Below, in pieces: positions 14,742 through 22,049 of a stretch of DNA of 39,720 bases. A model generated the notes under the pieces. That model was not told where the DNA came from, did not search any database, and saw nothing but the letters and a program-made list of their open reading frames with translations. The DNA is taken from assembly GCA_964555565.1 (NCBI GenBank), contig CAZKTF010000007.1, forward strand, positions 1-39,720. The letters are read 5' to 3'. Source of the stretch: CAZKTF01 sp964555565. GTDB lineage: Bacteria > Planctomycetota > JAJSAM01 > JAKLKS01. The translations under genes and the position numbers were made by a program. Position 1 is the stretch's first letter. Each line of letters starts with the position of its first letter.

Positions 14742-15898
14742 GGTGCGCCCGGCTCCCCGGCGCCCGGGGGCGCGGAGGCGGTCCGGAGGACCTCGGCCAC
14801 GAAGGCCTCGACATCGGGTGGGGAACGGAAGAGGGCGGGGAACCCGGCCAGGAGCGCGGTCCGGATCTCCTCGACCTCGTGCCGCCCGTCGCAGAGGCGC
14901 AGGGCCTCCCGCCAGGCCTCCCCCCACGCGTCCAACCGGGGACGCCGGTCGGGGCGGTAGTCCCGGAGGTCGGCGCGCGTGAGGGGCGTCCCGTCGAGGC
15001 TCGACTGGGAGAACCGCGCGCGGACCGCTCCCCCGGCGTCCTCCACCGTGCCGCGCCACGCCACGAGGAACTGCGCGGGGAGATAGTTCACGCGGACCCG
15101 CACGCGGTCCCCGGCGCGGACGGGGACCGGGGTCTCGATGGGGAGGAGGACGTTCCGCCGGTCGATCCGTTCCGCGGCGAGCGGGGAGGTCGTCATCTCC
15201 ACCCCCGGTGCGAGCCGCGCGCGGAACCACCCCCCGATCCCGTGGAGGACCCCGGGGCGGCGGACCCCGAGGTCGAGTTCGGCCGCAATGGGGTCGGGGC
15301 CGGCGGTCAGGAACTCCAGCGTCCGGAGTTCCGCCGGCGGCCCGAGGAGGTCCCCCGGCGCGAGCTTGCCCCACAGCGGCGTGGAGGCGGTCGCGGAGCG
15401 CGCCGCTGCGAAGTCGAAGCCGGCCGGGCGGGACCCCCAGAACTCCACCTCCGCGTAGAGGGACGGCGCCTCGACGGGGGCCATCTCCACGGTCACCGCT
15501 TCCGGTACGAGGGTCCCGCCCGGTCGGAGGAACCGCTCCCGCGCGTCCCGGAAGTAGTCCAGGATCCCGGTCTCGAAGCCGAAGCCCCCGACGAGGTCCG
15601 CGACGACCAGGTCCACCTTCTCGGGGAGATCGATCCGCGTGGACATCCCGCGGACGCACCGGACCCGGTCGCCGAACCCGTTCGCCGCGGCGGCGCGGCG
15701 GGCCGTCTCCAGGATGGGGCCCTCGTCCACGGCGTAGACCCGGCCGGCGCCGGCCCGGCAGGCGAGGAGGCCGAGGATCCCCGTCCCCGCGCCGAGGTCG
15801 AGGACCACGGACCCCGGCCTGACCGTGGCCTCGAGGGCCCGCCGGTAGGCGTCGAGGCGCACGCGATCGGCGAGGTAGATGCGGTGCTCCTCGGGCAC
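14738..15898 (-). CDS. PRMT-like SAM methyltransferase with C-terminal PqqD-like domain
   Basis: The 386-residue protein has PRMT-type architecture. An HRIYLADRVRLDAYRRAL helix leads into motif I VLDLGAGTG (32-40), the acidic end of strand 2 in YAVDEG, VDLVVADLVGGFGFETGIL in the double-E-loop position, and LRPGGTLVPE. A PRMT-like beta-barrel follows. The first Glu of the usual SEW(M)GY loop is Asp101 here and the second (Glu109) is shifted by one. The last ~55 residues (LRLCDGRHEVEEIRTALLAGFP...) resemble a PqqD/RRE fold, which would bind the leader. The GTG at 15898 follows AGGGGGAG, 40 bases after the precursor stop. A TTG at 15955 inside the precursor is a weaker alternative. It probably tailors the lasso peptide; the modified atom is unknown. 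Confidence 0.8.
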   Translation of the reverse strand: MPEEHRIYLADRVRLDAYRRALEATVRPGSVVLDLGAGTGILGLLACRAGAGRVYAVDEGPILETARRAAAANGFGDRVRCVRGMSTRIDLPEKVDLVVADLVGGFGFETGILDYFRDARERFLRPGGTLVPEAVTVEMAPVEAPSLYAEVEFWGSRPAGFDFAAARSATASTPLWGKLAPGDLLGPPAELRTLEFLTAGPDPIAAELDLGVRRPGVLHGIGGWFRARLAPGVEMTTSPLAAERIDRRNVLLPIETPVPVRAGDRVRVRVNYLPAQFLVAWRGTVEDAGGAVRARFSQSSLDGTPLTRADLRDYRPDRRPRLDAWGEAWREALRLCDGRHEVEEIRTALLAGFPALFRSPPDVEAFVAEVLRTASAPPGAGEPGAP

Positions 15899-15938
15899 GG
15901 CTCCCCCTGGTCTGCGTCCCTGCTTCGCCCGTCGCCGG

Positions 15939-16109
15939 TCAGTAGCACATGCCAATCATCTGGAGGCCACCCATGAAGTCGGGGATACTCCCGATGGGCC
16001 CGCCCAGGGTCCGGGCGGAGACGCTCCCGTACTCGGCGAGCCGCGGTGGACGGTAGGGCTTGCGGGGGGCCTGGCGCCGGGCGTCGTCGGCGGTTGGAGT
16101 CCGGTCCAT
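15939..16109 (-). CDS. Lasso peptide precursor (leader + Gly1...Asp9 core)
   Basis: This is a 56-codon gene between the cyclase and methyltransferase genes. The leader (residues 1-35) carries YRPPRLAEYG and SARTL, so Tyr19, Pro22, Leu24, Gly28 and Thr34 fit the lasso consensus YxxPxLxxxGxxxxxTx exactly, with Thr at position -2. The core (residues 36-56, bases 16004-15942) starts GGPIGSIPD. Gly1 and Asp9 would close a nine-residue macrolactam ring. The 12-residue tail is FMGGLQMIGMCY, with bulky plug candidates Met16, Ile17, Met19 and Tyr21. It has one Cys (Cys20) and no Arg, Lys or His. The ATG is 6 bases after the cyclase stop, with GAGG at 16114-16117 overlapping that stop. Hand-calculated neutral monoisotopic mass of the unmodified lasso: about 2124.95 Da. 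Confidence 0.88.
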   Translation of the reverse strand: MDRTPTADDARRQAPRKPYRPPRLAEYGSVSARTLGGPIGSIPDFMGGLQMIGMCY

Positions 16110-16115
16110 GTTTCC

Positions 16116-18209
16116 TCAAGGCCTCCCGGAGGGGATCCCTACGCCACGCATTGCCGGAGCGACGACCGCCCCCCCGCCGTTGCCGTTGTAGGGGACCCCC
16201 CCGCCCGCCGTCGCCGTTGTAGGGGGGCCCCAGGGACTTGTCGGGCTGCCTGCGGCAGCCCGACCCTGGGGTGGGTTTACCCCGCCCGCCGTTGAACTCG
16301 CGATCCTCAGCCACAGGTCCAGCCCGTGGATCCTCCAGAGGGCCACGAGCCACCGGCTCGCCGCCGGGTCCGCCTCCCCGTCGGGTGGTAGCGCCGCGCG
16401 CGCCATCGCGCGCACCGCCCGCCCGTCGATCCACCCCGCCTCCTCCAGCGCCGTCGCGCGGAACCTCTCCGCGCCCCCCGCGCGGCAGAGCGCCCGCGCG
16501 TAGAGGACGCTGAAGTCCGCCTTGTCCCCGCGTCCCGTCACCTCCGGGGGGAGGAGGCCCTCCATGGCCCGGCGCAGGACCACTTTCTCCACGCCGTCCC
16601 GGACCCGCTGCTCCCGCGGGAGCGAGAGCGCCCACTCCACGAGGCGCTGGTCGTGGAAGGGGTGGCGGACCTCCAGGCCGAACCGGGACGCCTGGCGGTC
16701 CGCCGCCTCGGCCCGCACCGCCGCCGCGGCGCCTCCGGAGGTCCGCCAGAGGTCCGCCTGGGCGAAGGTCGGCCACGGGCCGGCGGTCGGTTCCTCGCGG
16801 ATCCGGTCCACGAGCCCCACCCGCCGCGCGAAGTCCCGGGCGATCCAGGGCGGGGGCGTCGCGGTCCCGCGGACGCGCCGGAGCGCCCGCCGCAGGGCGG
16901 GGGGCACGAGGGGGCGCAGGCCCCGCCCCCAGAGGACCGCCGCGACCTCTCCGGGTCCCCCGTCCCCGGCGTCCTCCCGGGCCCGGCGCACGAGGGTCCC
17001 GAGCCGGCCCGCCCGGAGGAGGTCGGCGAGGTGGAGGCGGTCGGCGCCAAACCACTCGTCGCCCCCCTCCCCGTCGAGGCGGACCCGGACGCCGCGCCGC
17101 CGGCACTCCTCCAGCAAGGAGCGGGCGGTGGCCCCGGCGGGGTCGTCGGGGAGGTCGCGGTTAAGACGCACCTCCGCCTCGAACTCCTCCGGGCCCGGCT
17201 CCGTGCCCGGGAACTCCGCCGCCGGGATCCCGGTACCGCGGACGACGGCGCGGATCCAGGGAGTCTCGTCGCAGGGGAGCCCGGGGTAGACGATCGACTG
17301 CGCCTCGATCGAGGGGGCCGGCGCGCCCCCCCTGCGGACGAGACCCCAGGCCACGGCCGCGACCGAGGAGGAATCGAGCCCGCCGCTGAGATCCACTCCC
17401 ACCGGGGAGGAGCTGCGCAGGCGGCAGCGCACCGCCTCCGTGAGGAGGCCCCGCAGGCGTTCGGCCGCCTCGCGGTCATCCGCGGGGGCGGGCCCCGGCC
17501 GCGGCTCCCAGAATCGCCGCACCACGGTGCGGCCCCGTTCCGCGAGGAGGAGGTGGCCCGGGGGGAGGCGGCGGATCCCCTCGAAGAGCGTCTCCTCGAG
17601 GCCGGCGGGGTGCCCGGAGAGGACCTCCGCCGCGAACCCCTCGTGGGGCCGCGTCGCGAGCCCGGCGTCCTCGAGGAGGACCGCCGGCTCCGAGCCGAAC
17701 AGCAGGGCACGGGGTCCGTGGTGGAAGAACAGCGGCCGGAATCCCATCGGGTCGCGGGCCGCGAGGATCCGGCGCCGCCTCCCGTCCCAGAGGACGAAGG
17801 CGAAGTCCCCGAGGAGCCGCGCGGGGGCGTCCTCCCCCCACGCCGCGCAGGCCGCGAGGACCAGGTCCGCGTCGGACTCCCCCCGGGGCGGGGAGCCGGC
17901 CGCGCGCAGCGCGCCGGCGATCTCGTCCCGGTTGTCGAGGCGGCCGTCCCACGCCAGGGCGAGGCCCGCGACGGGGTCCGCGAGGGGCTGCCGCTCCGTC
18001 CGGGACTCGGGCGTGGCCCGCAGCAGCGAATGGACGAGGCCCGCGGGCCCGTCCACGAGCGTCCCGGTCCCGTCGGGCCCGCGGCGGGCGACGTAGGGCA
18101 GGAGGGCCTCGAGCTCCGNNNNNNNNNNGAGGGCCCCGGCCATGCGCCGCAGCAGTCCCGTGTCCGGGGGCCCGCCGTCGTGCCGGAGGACGCCCGCGAT
18201 CCCGCTCAT
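16116..18209 (-). CDS. Lasso peptide cyclase (asparagine-synthetase homologue, 'C' protein)
   Basis: The protein is homologous to class B asparagine synthetase. The N-terminal glutaminase-like domain starts MSGIAGV, with Ser where glutamine-using enzymes have catalytic Cys2. The C-terminal domain has the ATP-pyrophosphatase loop SGGLDSS at 275-281, then DGEGGDEWFG. Lasso cyclases activate the core Asp/Glu side chain as an AMP ester and close the ring onto Gly1. Ten N (18119-18128) interrupt residues ~28-31. The fold seems to end near WLRIAS; the last ~59 residues (639-697) are Gly/Pro-rich and translated from a REP-like element with direct repeats. The stop is 6 bases before the precursor start. 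The ATG at 18209 follows the B1 gene by 27 bases. Confidence 0.9.
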   Translation of the reverse strand: MSGIAGVLRHDGGPPDTGLLRRMAGALXXXXELEALLPYVARRGPDGTGTLVDGPAGLVHSLLRATPESRTERQPLADPVAGLALAWDGRLDNRDEIAGALRAAGSPPRGESDADLVLAACAAWGEDAPARLLGDFAFVLWDGRRRRILAARDPMGFRPLFFHHGPRALLFGSEPAVLLEDAGLATRPHEGFAAEVLSGHPAGLEETLFEGIRRLPPGHLLLAERGRTVVRRFWEPRPGPAPADDREAAERLRGLLTEAVRCRLRSSSPVGVDLSGGLDSSSVAAVAWGLVRRGGAPAPSIEAQSIVYPGLPCDETPWIRAVVRGTGIPAAEFPGTEPGPEEFEAEVRLNRDLPDDPAGATARSLLEECRRRGVRVRLDGEGGDEWFGADRLHLADLLRAGRLGTLVRRAREDAGDGGPGEVAAVLWGRGLRPLVPPALRRALRRVRGTATPPPWIARDFARRVGLVDRIREEPTAGPWPTFAQADLWRTSGGAAAAVRAEAADRQASRFGLEVRHPFHDQRLVEWALSLPREQRVRDGVEKVVLRRAMEGLLPPEVTGRGDKADFSVLYARALCRAGGAERFRATALEEAGWIDGRAVRAMARAALPPDGEADPAASRWLVALWRIHGLDLWLRIASSTAGGVNPPQGRAAAGSPTSPWGPPTTATAGGGVPYNGNGGGAVVAPAMRGVGIPSGRP
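16170..16290. repeat. REP-like palindrome, copy C, with GCCGTTGTAGGGG direct repeats, in the 3' end of the cyclase gene
   Basis: The palindrome GTCGGGCTGCC (16240-16250), TGC, GGCAGCCCGAC (16254-16264) matches copies A and B. One side has two direct copies of CCGTTGTAGGGG spaced about 31 bases apart (near 16184 and 16214). The other side has CCCGCCCGCCGTTG, the reverse complement of the flank of copy A. There is no stop in the cyclase frame across the element, so it is translated. It ends about 60 bases before the precursor ribosome-binding site. Confidence 0.8.
18119..18128. other. Assembly gap (10 N) inside the cyclase gene
   Basis: Ten undetermined bases fall after codon 27 of the cyclase. 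The reading frame on both sides is consistent with the family when ten bases are assumed, but the true length of the gap is not known. Confidence 0.99.
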
Positions 18210-18236
18210 GTCATGCCCCCGGGATGGACCGGCGCG

Positions 18237-18533
18237 TCACGCCGTGGGACCGAGGACGCGCACGAGCCTCCGGGACTCCAGCCGCTCGAGCAGGGCGACG
18301 AGGTCCCGGGTGGCGACCTCCCGCGCGACCTCGTACTCCTCCACGATCGCCGCCGCCACCGCGTCCACCCGCACGCCGGACTCCGCGTCGAGCAGCTCCC
18401 AGATGCGGGTGCCCACCTCGTCGAGCCCGTAGTAGGTGCCCGTGTCGAGGTCCACGAGGACCGCCTCGCCCTCGAGGACCCGGTGCAGGACGTCGGGGCT
18501 CCTCGCGACGGTGGACTCGGGGGCGATGGTCAT
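18237..18533 (-). CDS. PqqD-like leader-binding protein (lasso B1, RRE)
   Basis: This 98-residue protein has a PqqD fold: LEGEAVLVDLDTGTYYGLDEVGTRIWELLD, then a helical part EEYEVAREVATRDLVALLERLESRRLV. The DxxTGxYYxLNxxGxxIW-like pattern is the hallmark of stand-alone RiPP recognition elements in lasso clusters. It binds the YxxP region of the precursor leader and hands the peptide to the B2 peptidase. The ATG at 18533 begins 16 bases after the B2 stop, and the cyclase follows 27 bases downstream. Split B1/B2 proteins are the arrangement usual outside the proteobacterial fused-B clusters. Confidence 0.92.
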   Translation of the reverse strand: MTIAPESTVARSPDVLHRVLEGEAVLVDLDTGTYYGLDEVGTRIWELLDAESGVRVDAVAAAIVEEYEVAREVATRDLVALLERLESRRLVRVLGPTA

Positions 18534-18549
18534 CGACCGTCCTTCCGGA

Positions 18550-18969
18550 CTAGAGCGTGGCGAGGGGGAGGTACCCGCCCGGGGCGGGGAGTCGCTCCGC
18601 GTCGCCGGCCTCGACCCAGGCGTGGGCGCGGATGCCCCCCGGGGTTCCCCGGGCCACGCCCAGCCGGACGCGGGCGGGATGGCCCGCGCGCCCGAGGAGG
18701 ATCCCCTCGGCCAGGGCCCTCGCGAGGCAGGTCGATCCGGGGACGAACCGCGCGGCCGACGCGACGGACCGGGCGAGTTCGGCGCGGCAGGGTCCACGCC
18801 CGGGACCCCGGCCCGCCGGGGGTCGCGACGCCCGGCGCGCCAGCGCGCGTACGGCGCGGAAGGGGAGCAGCCAGAGGGCGGCGCGGACCGCGCCCAGGAC
18901 GAGGGCGGCGCGGGCTCGAAGCCCGAGTTCGGCCGCCGGGAGCTTTGCCAGCCTTCGAAGAAATCGCAT
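18550..18969 (-). CDS. Lasso leader peptidase (B2, transglutaminase-like)
   Basis: This 139-residue protein matches the lasso peptide biosynthesis B2 family. The catalytic Cys is in VPGSTCLARALAEGILLGRAG (Cys81) and the His in IRAHAWVEAGD (His116); the acid is probably Glu120 or Asp123. It cuts the leader after residue 35, following the Thr-Leu pair. An N-terminal helix RFLRRLAKLPAAELGLRARAAL precedes the catalytic part, as in the family. The ATG at 18969 is chosen; longer starts would only add unconserved residues. It is the first gene of the lasso operon, so its promoter should lie in the 113 bases before the divergent gene at 19083. Confidence 0.92.
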   Translation of the reverse strand: MRFLRRLAKLPAAELGLRARAALVLGAVRAALWLLPFRAVRALARRASRPPAGRGPGRGPCRAELARSVASAARFVPGSTCLARALAEGILLGRAGHPARVRLGVARGTPGGIRAHAWVEAGDAERLPAPGGYLPLATL

Positions 18970-19082
18970 CGCAGATCCTCGCGGGGGAGTGTACCCCCCG
19001 CACCCCTCGCCGGTCCGCATTCCACCCGGCCCCCTCGTCGGCGCTTGCATCGCCCGCCCCGACGGGCGAGACTCGCCCGGAC
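18970..19082. promoter_or_regulatory. Divergent promoter region between the lasso operon and the membrane-gene pair
   Basis: This 113-base region separates the starts of the B2 gene (minus) and the gene at 19083 (plus). TACACT on the minus strand near 18987-18992 is a possible weak -10 box for the lasso operon; no matching -35 is clear. No other gene is visible. It must hold the lasso promoter unless transcription begins inside the divergent gene. Confidence 0.35.
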
Positions 19083-19550
19083 ATGGAGGAGCCGCCTCCC
19101 CGCGAGCGTGCCCTCGGCCACCCCATCGACTGGCTCGCGCTCGTCCTCGCGGCCGCGGCGGCGGCGGCGGCCTACGCCTTCCTGTTCCGCCGCACCGAGG
19201 TGCCCCGGGCGGTGGACCCGCTCCTCGGGACGGTCCTCGTGGTCGAGTTCGTCGCGGACCAGCCCTGGAAGCGGGGCTTCCCCGCCGCGGGGGAGACGGT
19301 GCTCCTCGACGAGTACCTCCTCGCCGACCTGCTCGAGCCGGAGCCCGCCGGGGAGGAGCGGCCGGGGTTCCGGCGGGTCCGCCTCCGGGTCCGGGGACGG
19401 GAGTCGCAGCAGGCCCAGGCCCTCACCGAGTTCCGCTGGGGCGTGTGGCGGGGGTCCACGGTTTCGCTCCGGAGCCGGGGGGAGGGGAAGGAGCTGATCT
19501 CGATCGTGAGCGCCGAGGTCCTCTCCGTCGCCCCTCCGGCGGGACGCTGA
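19083..19550 (+). CDS. Single-pass membrane-anchored protein, possibly DUF4330-like
   Basis: This 155-residue protein has a cytoplasmic N-terminus (MEEPPPRERALGHPIDW), one TM helix at ~18-35 (LALVLAAAAAAAAYAFLF) and an extracytoplasmic beta-rich domain (LGTVLVVEFVADQPW..., VRLRVRGRESQQAQALTEFRW, ELISIVSAEVLSV). The layout resembles DUF4330 proteins seen near polysaccharide genes, but the match is weak. The following gene starts at the base after its stop (TGAGTG), so the two are one unit. Divergent from the lasso operon. Confidence 0.6.
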   Translation: MEEPPPRERALGHPIDWLALVLAAAAAAAAYAFLFRRTEVPRAVDPLLGTVLVVEFVADQPWKRGFPAAGETVLLDEYLLADLLEPEPAGEERPGFRRVRLRVRGRESQQAQALTEFRWGVWRGSTVSLRSRGEGKELISIVSAEVLSVAPPAGR

Positions 19551-21005
19551 GTGACGGCCGGGGGCGCGCCGACCATCCGCTGGAGCGGCCGGGGCTCGCT
19601 CGCGATCGCGGCCGTGGCGGGCGCGGCCCGCGCCCTCGCCGGGCCCGCCCGTCCCGTCCTCGCGATCCTCGACCGGGCGGGGGAGGTCCTGGCCCGCAGC
19701 GCCGTCGCCGTGGCGGCGGTGGCCCTCGTCGGCGTCCCCCTGCTCCGCCTCGCGTTCGGGGACGGGGCCGCGGCGGTGCCCGCGGTCGTCCTCGCGGGCG
19801 CCGCCGGGACCGCCCTCCTCCTCAGGCTCGCGGCGCGCCTGCACGAGGGGGATGACCGGGCGCTGGTGGTGCGGGTGGTGCTCCTCGGGCTCGGGCTCCG
19901 CGTCGCCATGGCGGCGACGCTCGCCGCCCTGGGCGGCTTCCCCGACGAGCACGGGACCTACGACCCCGTCGCCCGGGAGGTCGCGCGGGACTGGTCCGCG
20001 GGGGAGGGGCTCCCCCCGGTCCCCGTCGCGCAGGGGCGCTGGGCCTACCTCGGCCTCCTCTCCGGCTCCTACCTCCTGGTCGGGCCCTGGATGGCGGCGG
20101 GGCGGCTCCTCGGCGTCCTGCTCGGTCTCGGCGCCGCGCTCCTCGCCGGAGAGGTGGCCCGCCCCCTCGGGGGACGCCGGGCCGCGGCCCTGACGGTGGC
20201 GGTTCTGGCCCTCCACCCCGAGCAGGCCCTGTGGTCCACGACCCTCTCCCGGGACGCCCTCTCCGTCTTCCTGGTGCTGGCCTCCCTCGCCGTCGTCCTC
20301 CGCGCGCCGGGGCGCCTCCTCCCCTGGAGGATCCTCCTCGCGGCGGGTCCCCTGGCGCTCCTCGCGATGAACTCCCTCCCGCAGGCGCTGGCCCTCGGGA
20401 CCGCCCTCGCCGGGGCCGCCCTCGTCGAGGGCGCGGCGGCGCTCCGGGAGGGCGCGCGGGGGTTCGCCCGCGCCGCGCTCGCGCTCCTCCTCGCCGCGGT
20501 CGCCGCGGGCCTCGTCCTCGACCGGCTCGGGCCCTGGCTCACCCTGGAGCAGGTCTCGCTCCTGAGAAGCGGGGCGCTCCGGGGCGACCTCGGGGCCCTG
20601 GCCGCGCGCGGGGGACTCCCGGCGGACTTCCTCCCGGGCCTGCGGCTCTGCGGACCGTGGGACGTCCTCCTGCTGCTCCCCGCCGGCGCCGCCTTCGTCC
20701 TGTTCGCCCCATGGCCCTGGACCGCGGTCCACGCCCTCCGCGCGGCCTACGCGGGGCCGGCGCTGGCGGGGGCCGTCGTGACCGTGCTCGGGGTCGCGGG
20801 GATCGCGGGGGCGTCGTTCCGGGGCGCGCGGGCCGCGGTCGCGCCGGTCCTGTTCGTCCTCGCCTCCCTGGCGACGCTGGCGCTCCTGGAGGGGAACAGC
20901 GGGATCGTGGTGCGCCACCGTCTCCCGCTCGGGGCGGTGCTCGCCGTGGGGGCGGGGCTCCTCCTCGCGGGGTTCGAGCGTGGGAGCGAGCAGAGGCGCT
21001 CGTGA
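19551..21005 (+). CDS. Polytopic membrane protein, candidate GT-C (family 39-like) glycosyltransferase
   Basis: The 484-residue protein has about ten hydrophobic segments. An early extracytoplasmic loop contains GGFPDEHGTYDPVAREVARDW and is followed by YLGLLSGSYLLVGPWMAAGRLLGVLLG. The Asp-Glu pair in that loop and the following pattern resemble GT-C enzymes that use polyprenyl-phosphate sugars (ArnT/PMT-like). The similarity is architectural, so an O-antigen polymerase-like role is also possible. GTG at 19551 directly abuts the previous stop. A link with the Wzz/BY-kinase at the far end of the divergent operon would make sense in a surface polysaccharide pathway. Confidence 0.55.
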   Translation: MTAGGAPTIRWSGRGSLAIAAVAGAARALAGPARPVLAILDRAGEVLARSAVAVAAVALVGVPLLRLAFGDGAAAVPAVVLAGAAGTALLLRLAARLHEGDDRALVVRVVLLGLGLRVAMAATLAALGGFPDEHGTYDPVAREVARDWSAGEGLPPVPVAQGRWAYLGLLSGSYLLVGPWMAAGRLLGVLLGLGAALLAGEVARPLGGRRAAALTVAVLALHPEQALWSTTLSRDALSVFLVLASLAVVLRAPGRLLPWRILLAAGPLALLAMNSLPQALALGTALAGAALVEGAAALREGARGFARAALALLLAAVAAGLVLDRLGPWLTLEQVSLLRSGALRGDLGALAARGGLPADFLPGLRLCGPWDVLLLLPAGAAFVLFAPWPWTAVHALRAAYAGPALAGAVVTVLGVAGIAGASFRGARAAVAPVLFVLASLATLALLEGNSGIVVRHRLPLGAVLAVGAGLLLAGFERGSEQRRS

Positions 21006-21012
21006 CGACTCT

Positions 21013-21456
21013 CTACTTCGCCGCTTCCTTGGCCTTCTCCGCGTCCATCGCGGCGAGCTTCAGCGACCACTCGCGGACGAGTTCCCGGTACTTCTCCGGG
21101 ACCTTGTCGAAGTCCTTGTTCTCGACCGCCTCGCGGACCTTGTCCGGGAGACGCGCGAGGAACACGGACCTCGGGTCCTCCCTGCGCGGCGGCTCCTTCG
21201 TGGTCTCGGGCTTCGCCGCGTCCGGGCTGGCGGGCTGCTTCGACCGCTCCCCGCCCGTGGGGTCGCCCCCCTTCTTCTCGGCGTTCTCCTTCTCCTTCTT
21301 CGCGCGCTCCGCGAGTTCCGTCTCGCGCTGCTCCCTCTCGCGGCGCTGCGCCTCGCTCTCGCTCGAACGCTCGCGGGCCGCGGAGTGGTCCTGCCCGCAG
21401 GAGGGGCACTTCCCGGACTCGGACGGCGAGGACGAACTGTCCCCCCCCGAACCGTC
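21013..21456 (-). pseudogene. In-frame continuation of the exported Ala/Lys/Glu-rich protein after an internal TGA
   Basis: After the TGA at 21459-21457 the same frame stays open for 147 codons to a TAG at 21015-21013. No ATG, GTG or TTG start occurs in its first ~95 codons. The translation is protein-like: GKCPSCGQ (a C-x2-C pair), a charged coiled-coil stretch (EAQRREREQRETELAERAKKEKE), and a C-terminal segment LPDKVREAVENKDFDKVPEKYRELVREW that looks conserved. It therefore looks like the second half of one gene broken by a nonsense change. Sequencing error or readthrough are alternatives. Confidence 0.55.
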
Positions 21457-21837
21457 TCAGGTGCCGGGGAGCTTCAGGAGTTCCAGGATGCCGGACACGA
21501 TCTGCCTGCCGCCCTCGGCGGAGCCCTGGAGGAGCTTCGCCATGTCCTCCTTGGCCTGCTCGCCGCGGGCCTTCGCTTCCTCGAGGGGCTTCCCCGGCTT
21601 CGCCTCGGCCTTCGGGGCCTCCTTCGCGCCCTCGGCGGCGGCGCCGCCCCGGGCGAGCCGGGTGAGGGCCTCCTCGTTCTCCTTCAGCGCGCGGGAGATC
21701 TTCCGGGCCAGCTCCTTGGCGGCATCCTCGGTGCTCCGGGTGCCCTCCGTCGGGCCCTCCGCCCGCGCGGGCGCGGGGGCGAGGAACACCAGGGCGAGGG
21801 CCGCGGCTCCCGCGGCGACGAGGGTCGTACGGCGCAT
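21457..21837 (-). CDS. Exported Ala/Lys/Glu-rich helical protein (N-terminal part of a split gene?)
   Basis: This 126-residue protein has a clear signal peptide (MRRTTLVAAGAAALALVFL...APARA, cleavage near residue 26). A highly charged helical region follows (DAAKELARKISRALKENEEALTRLARG..., QAKEDMAKLLQGSAEGGRQIVSGILELLKLPGT). GGAGG lies 8 bases before the ATG at 21837. No family is recognised. The stop is a TGA beyond which the frame stays open for 147 more protein-like codons, so this may be the front half of a protein of about 274 residues. Function unknown; it should be periplasmic. Confidence 0.65.
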   Translation of the reverse strand: MRRTTLVAAGAAALALVFLAPAPARAEGPTEGTRSTEDAAKELARKISRALKENEEALTRLARGGAAAEGAKEAPKAEAKPGKPLEEAKARGEQAKEDMAKLLQGSAEGGRQIVSGILELLKLPGT

Positions 21838-22049
21838 GGGGCAATCCTCCGGACCGAAGGCGATCCTACCATTGGACGCCCCGGAGCGATCCCCTGCTCC
21901 CGGGGAGGAGGCGGAGAGGATGCCCTGGGCCCTGGGCCACGGAGCGGACAGGAAGCCCGCGCCGAAGACTGGAGGGGGCCCTCCTCCAACGAAAAGGGCC
22001 CCGCCGGCCTCCCGGAGGAGACCGACGGGGCCCCGCCGCTCCCGCGTCC

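Noticed and set aside
15899..15955. A TTG start giving the methyltransferase 19 more residues
   Set aside because: It would begin inside the lasso precursor gene and lacks a good ribosome-binding site. The GTG at 15898 follows AGGGGGAG and precedes the conserved helix.
16181..16225. CRISPR-like repeats
   Set aside because: There are only two direct copies of a ~12-base string, inside a translated repeat element. There are no spacers of regular length and no cas genes.
21457..21459. Selenocysteine at the in-frame TGA
   Set aside because: No SECIS-like hairpin is evident directly downstream, the position is in a linker-like region, and no redox motif surrounds it. A nonsense change or sequencing error is simpler.
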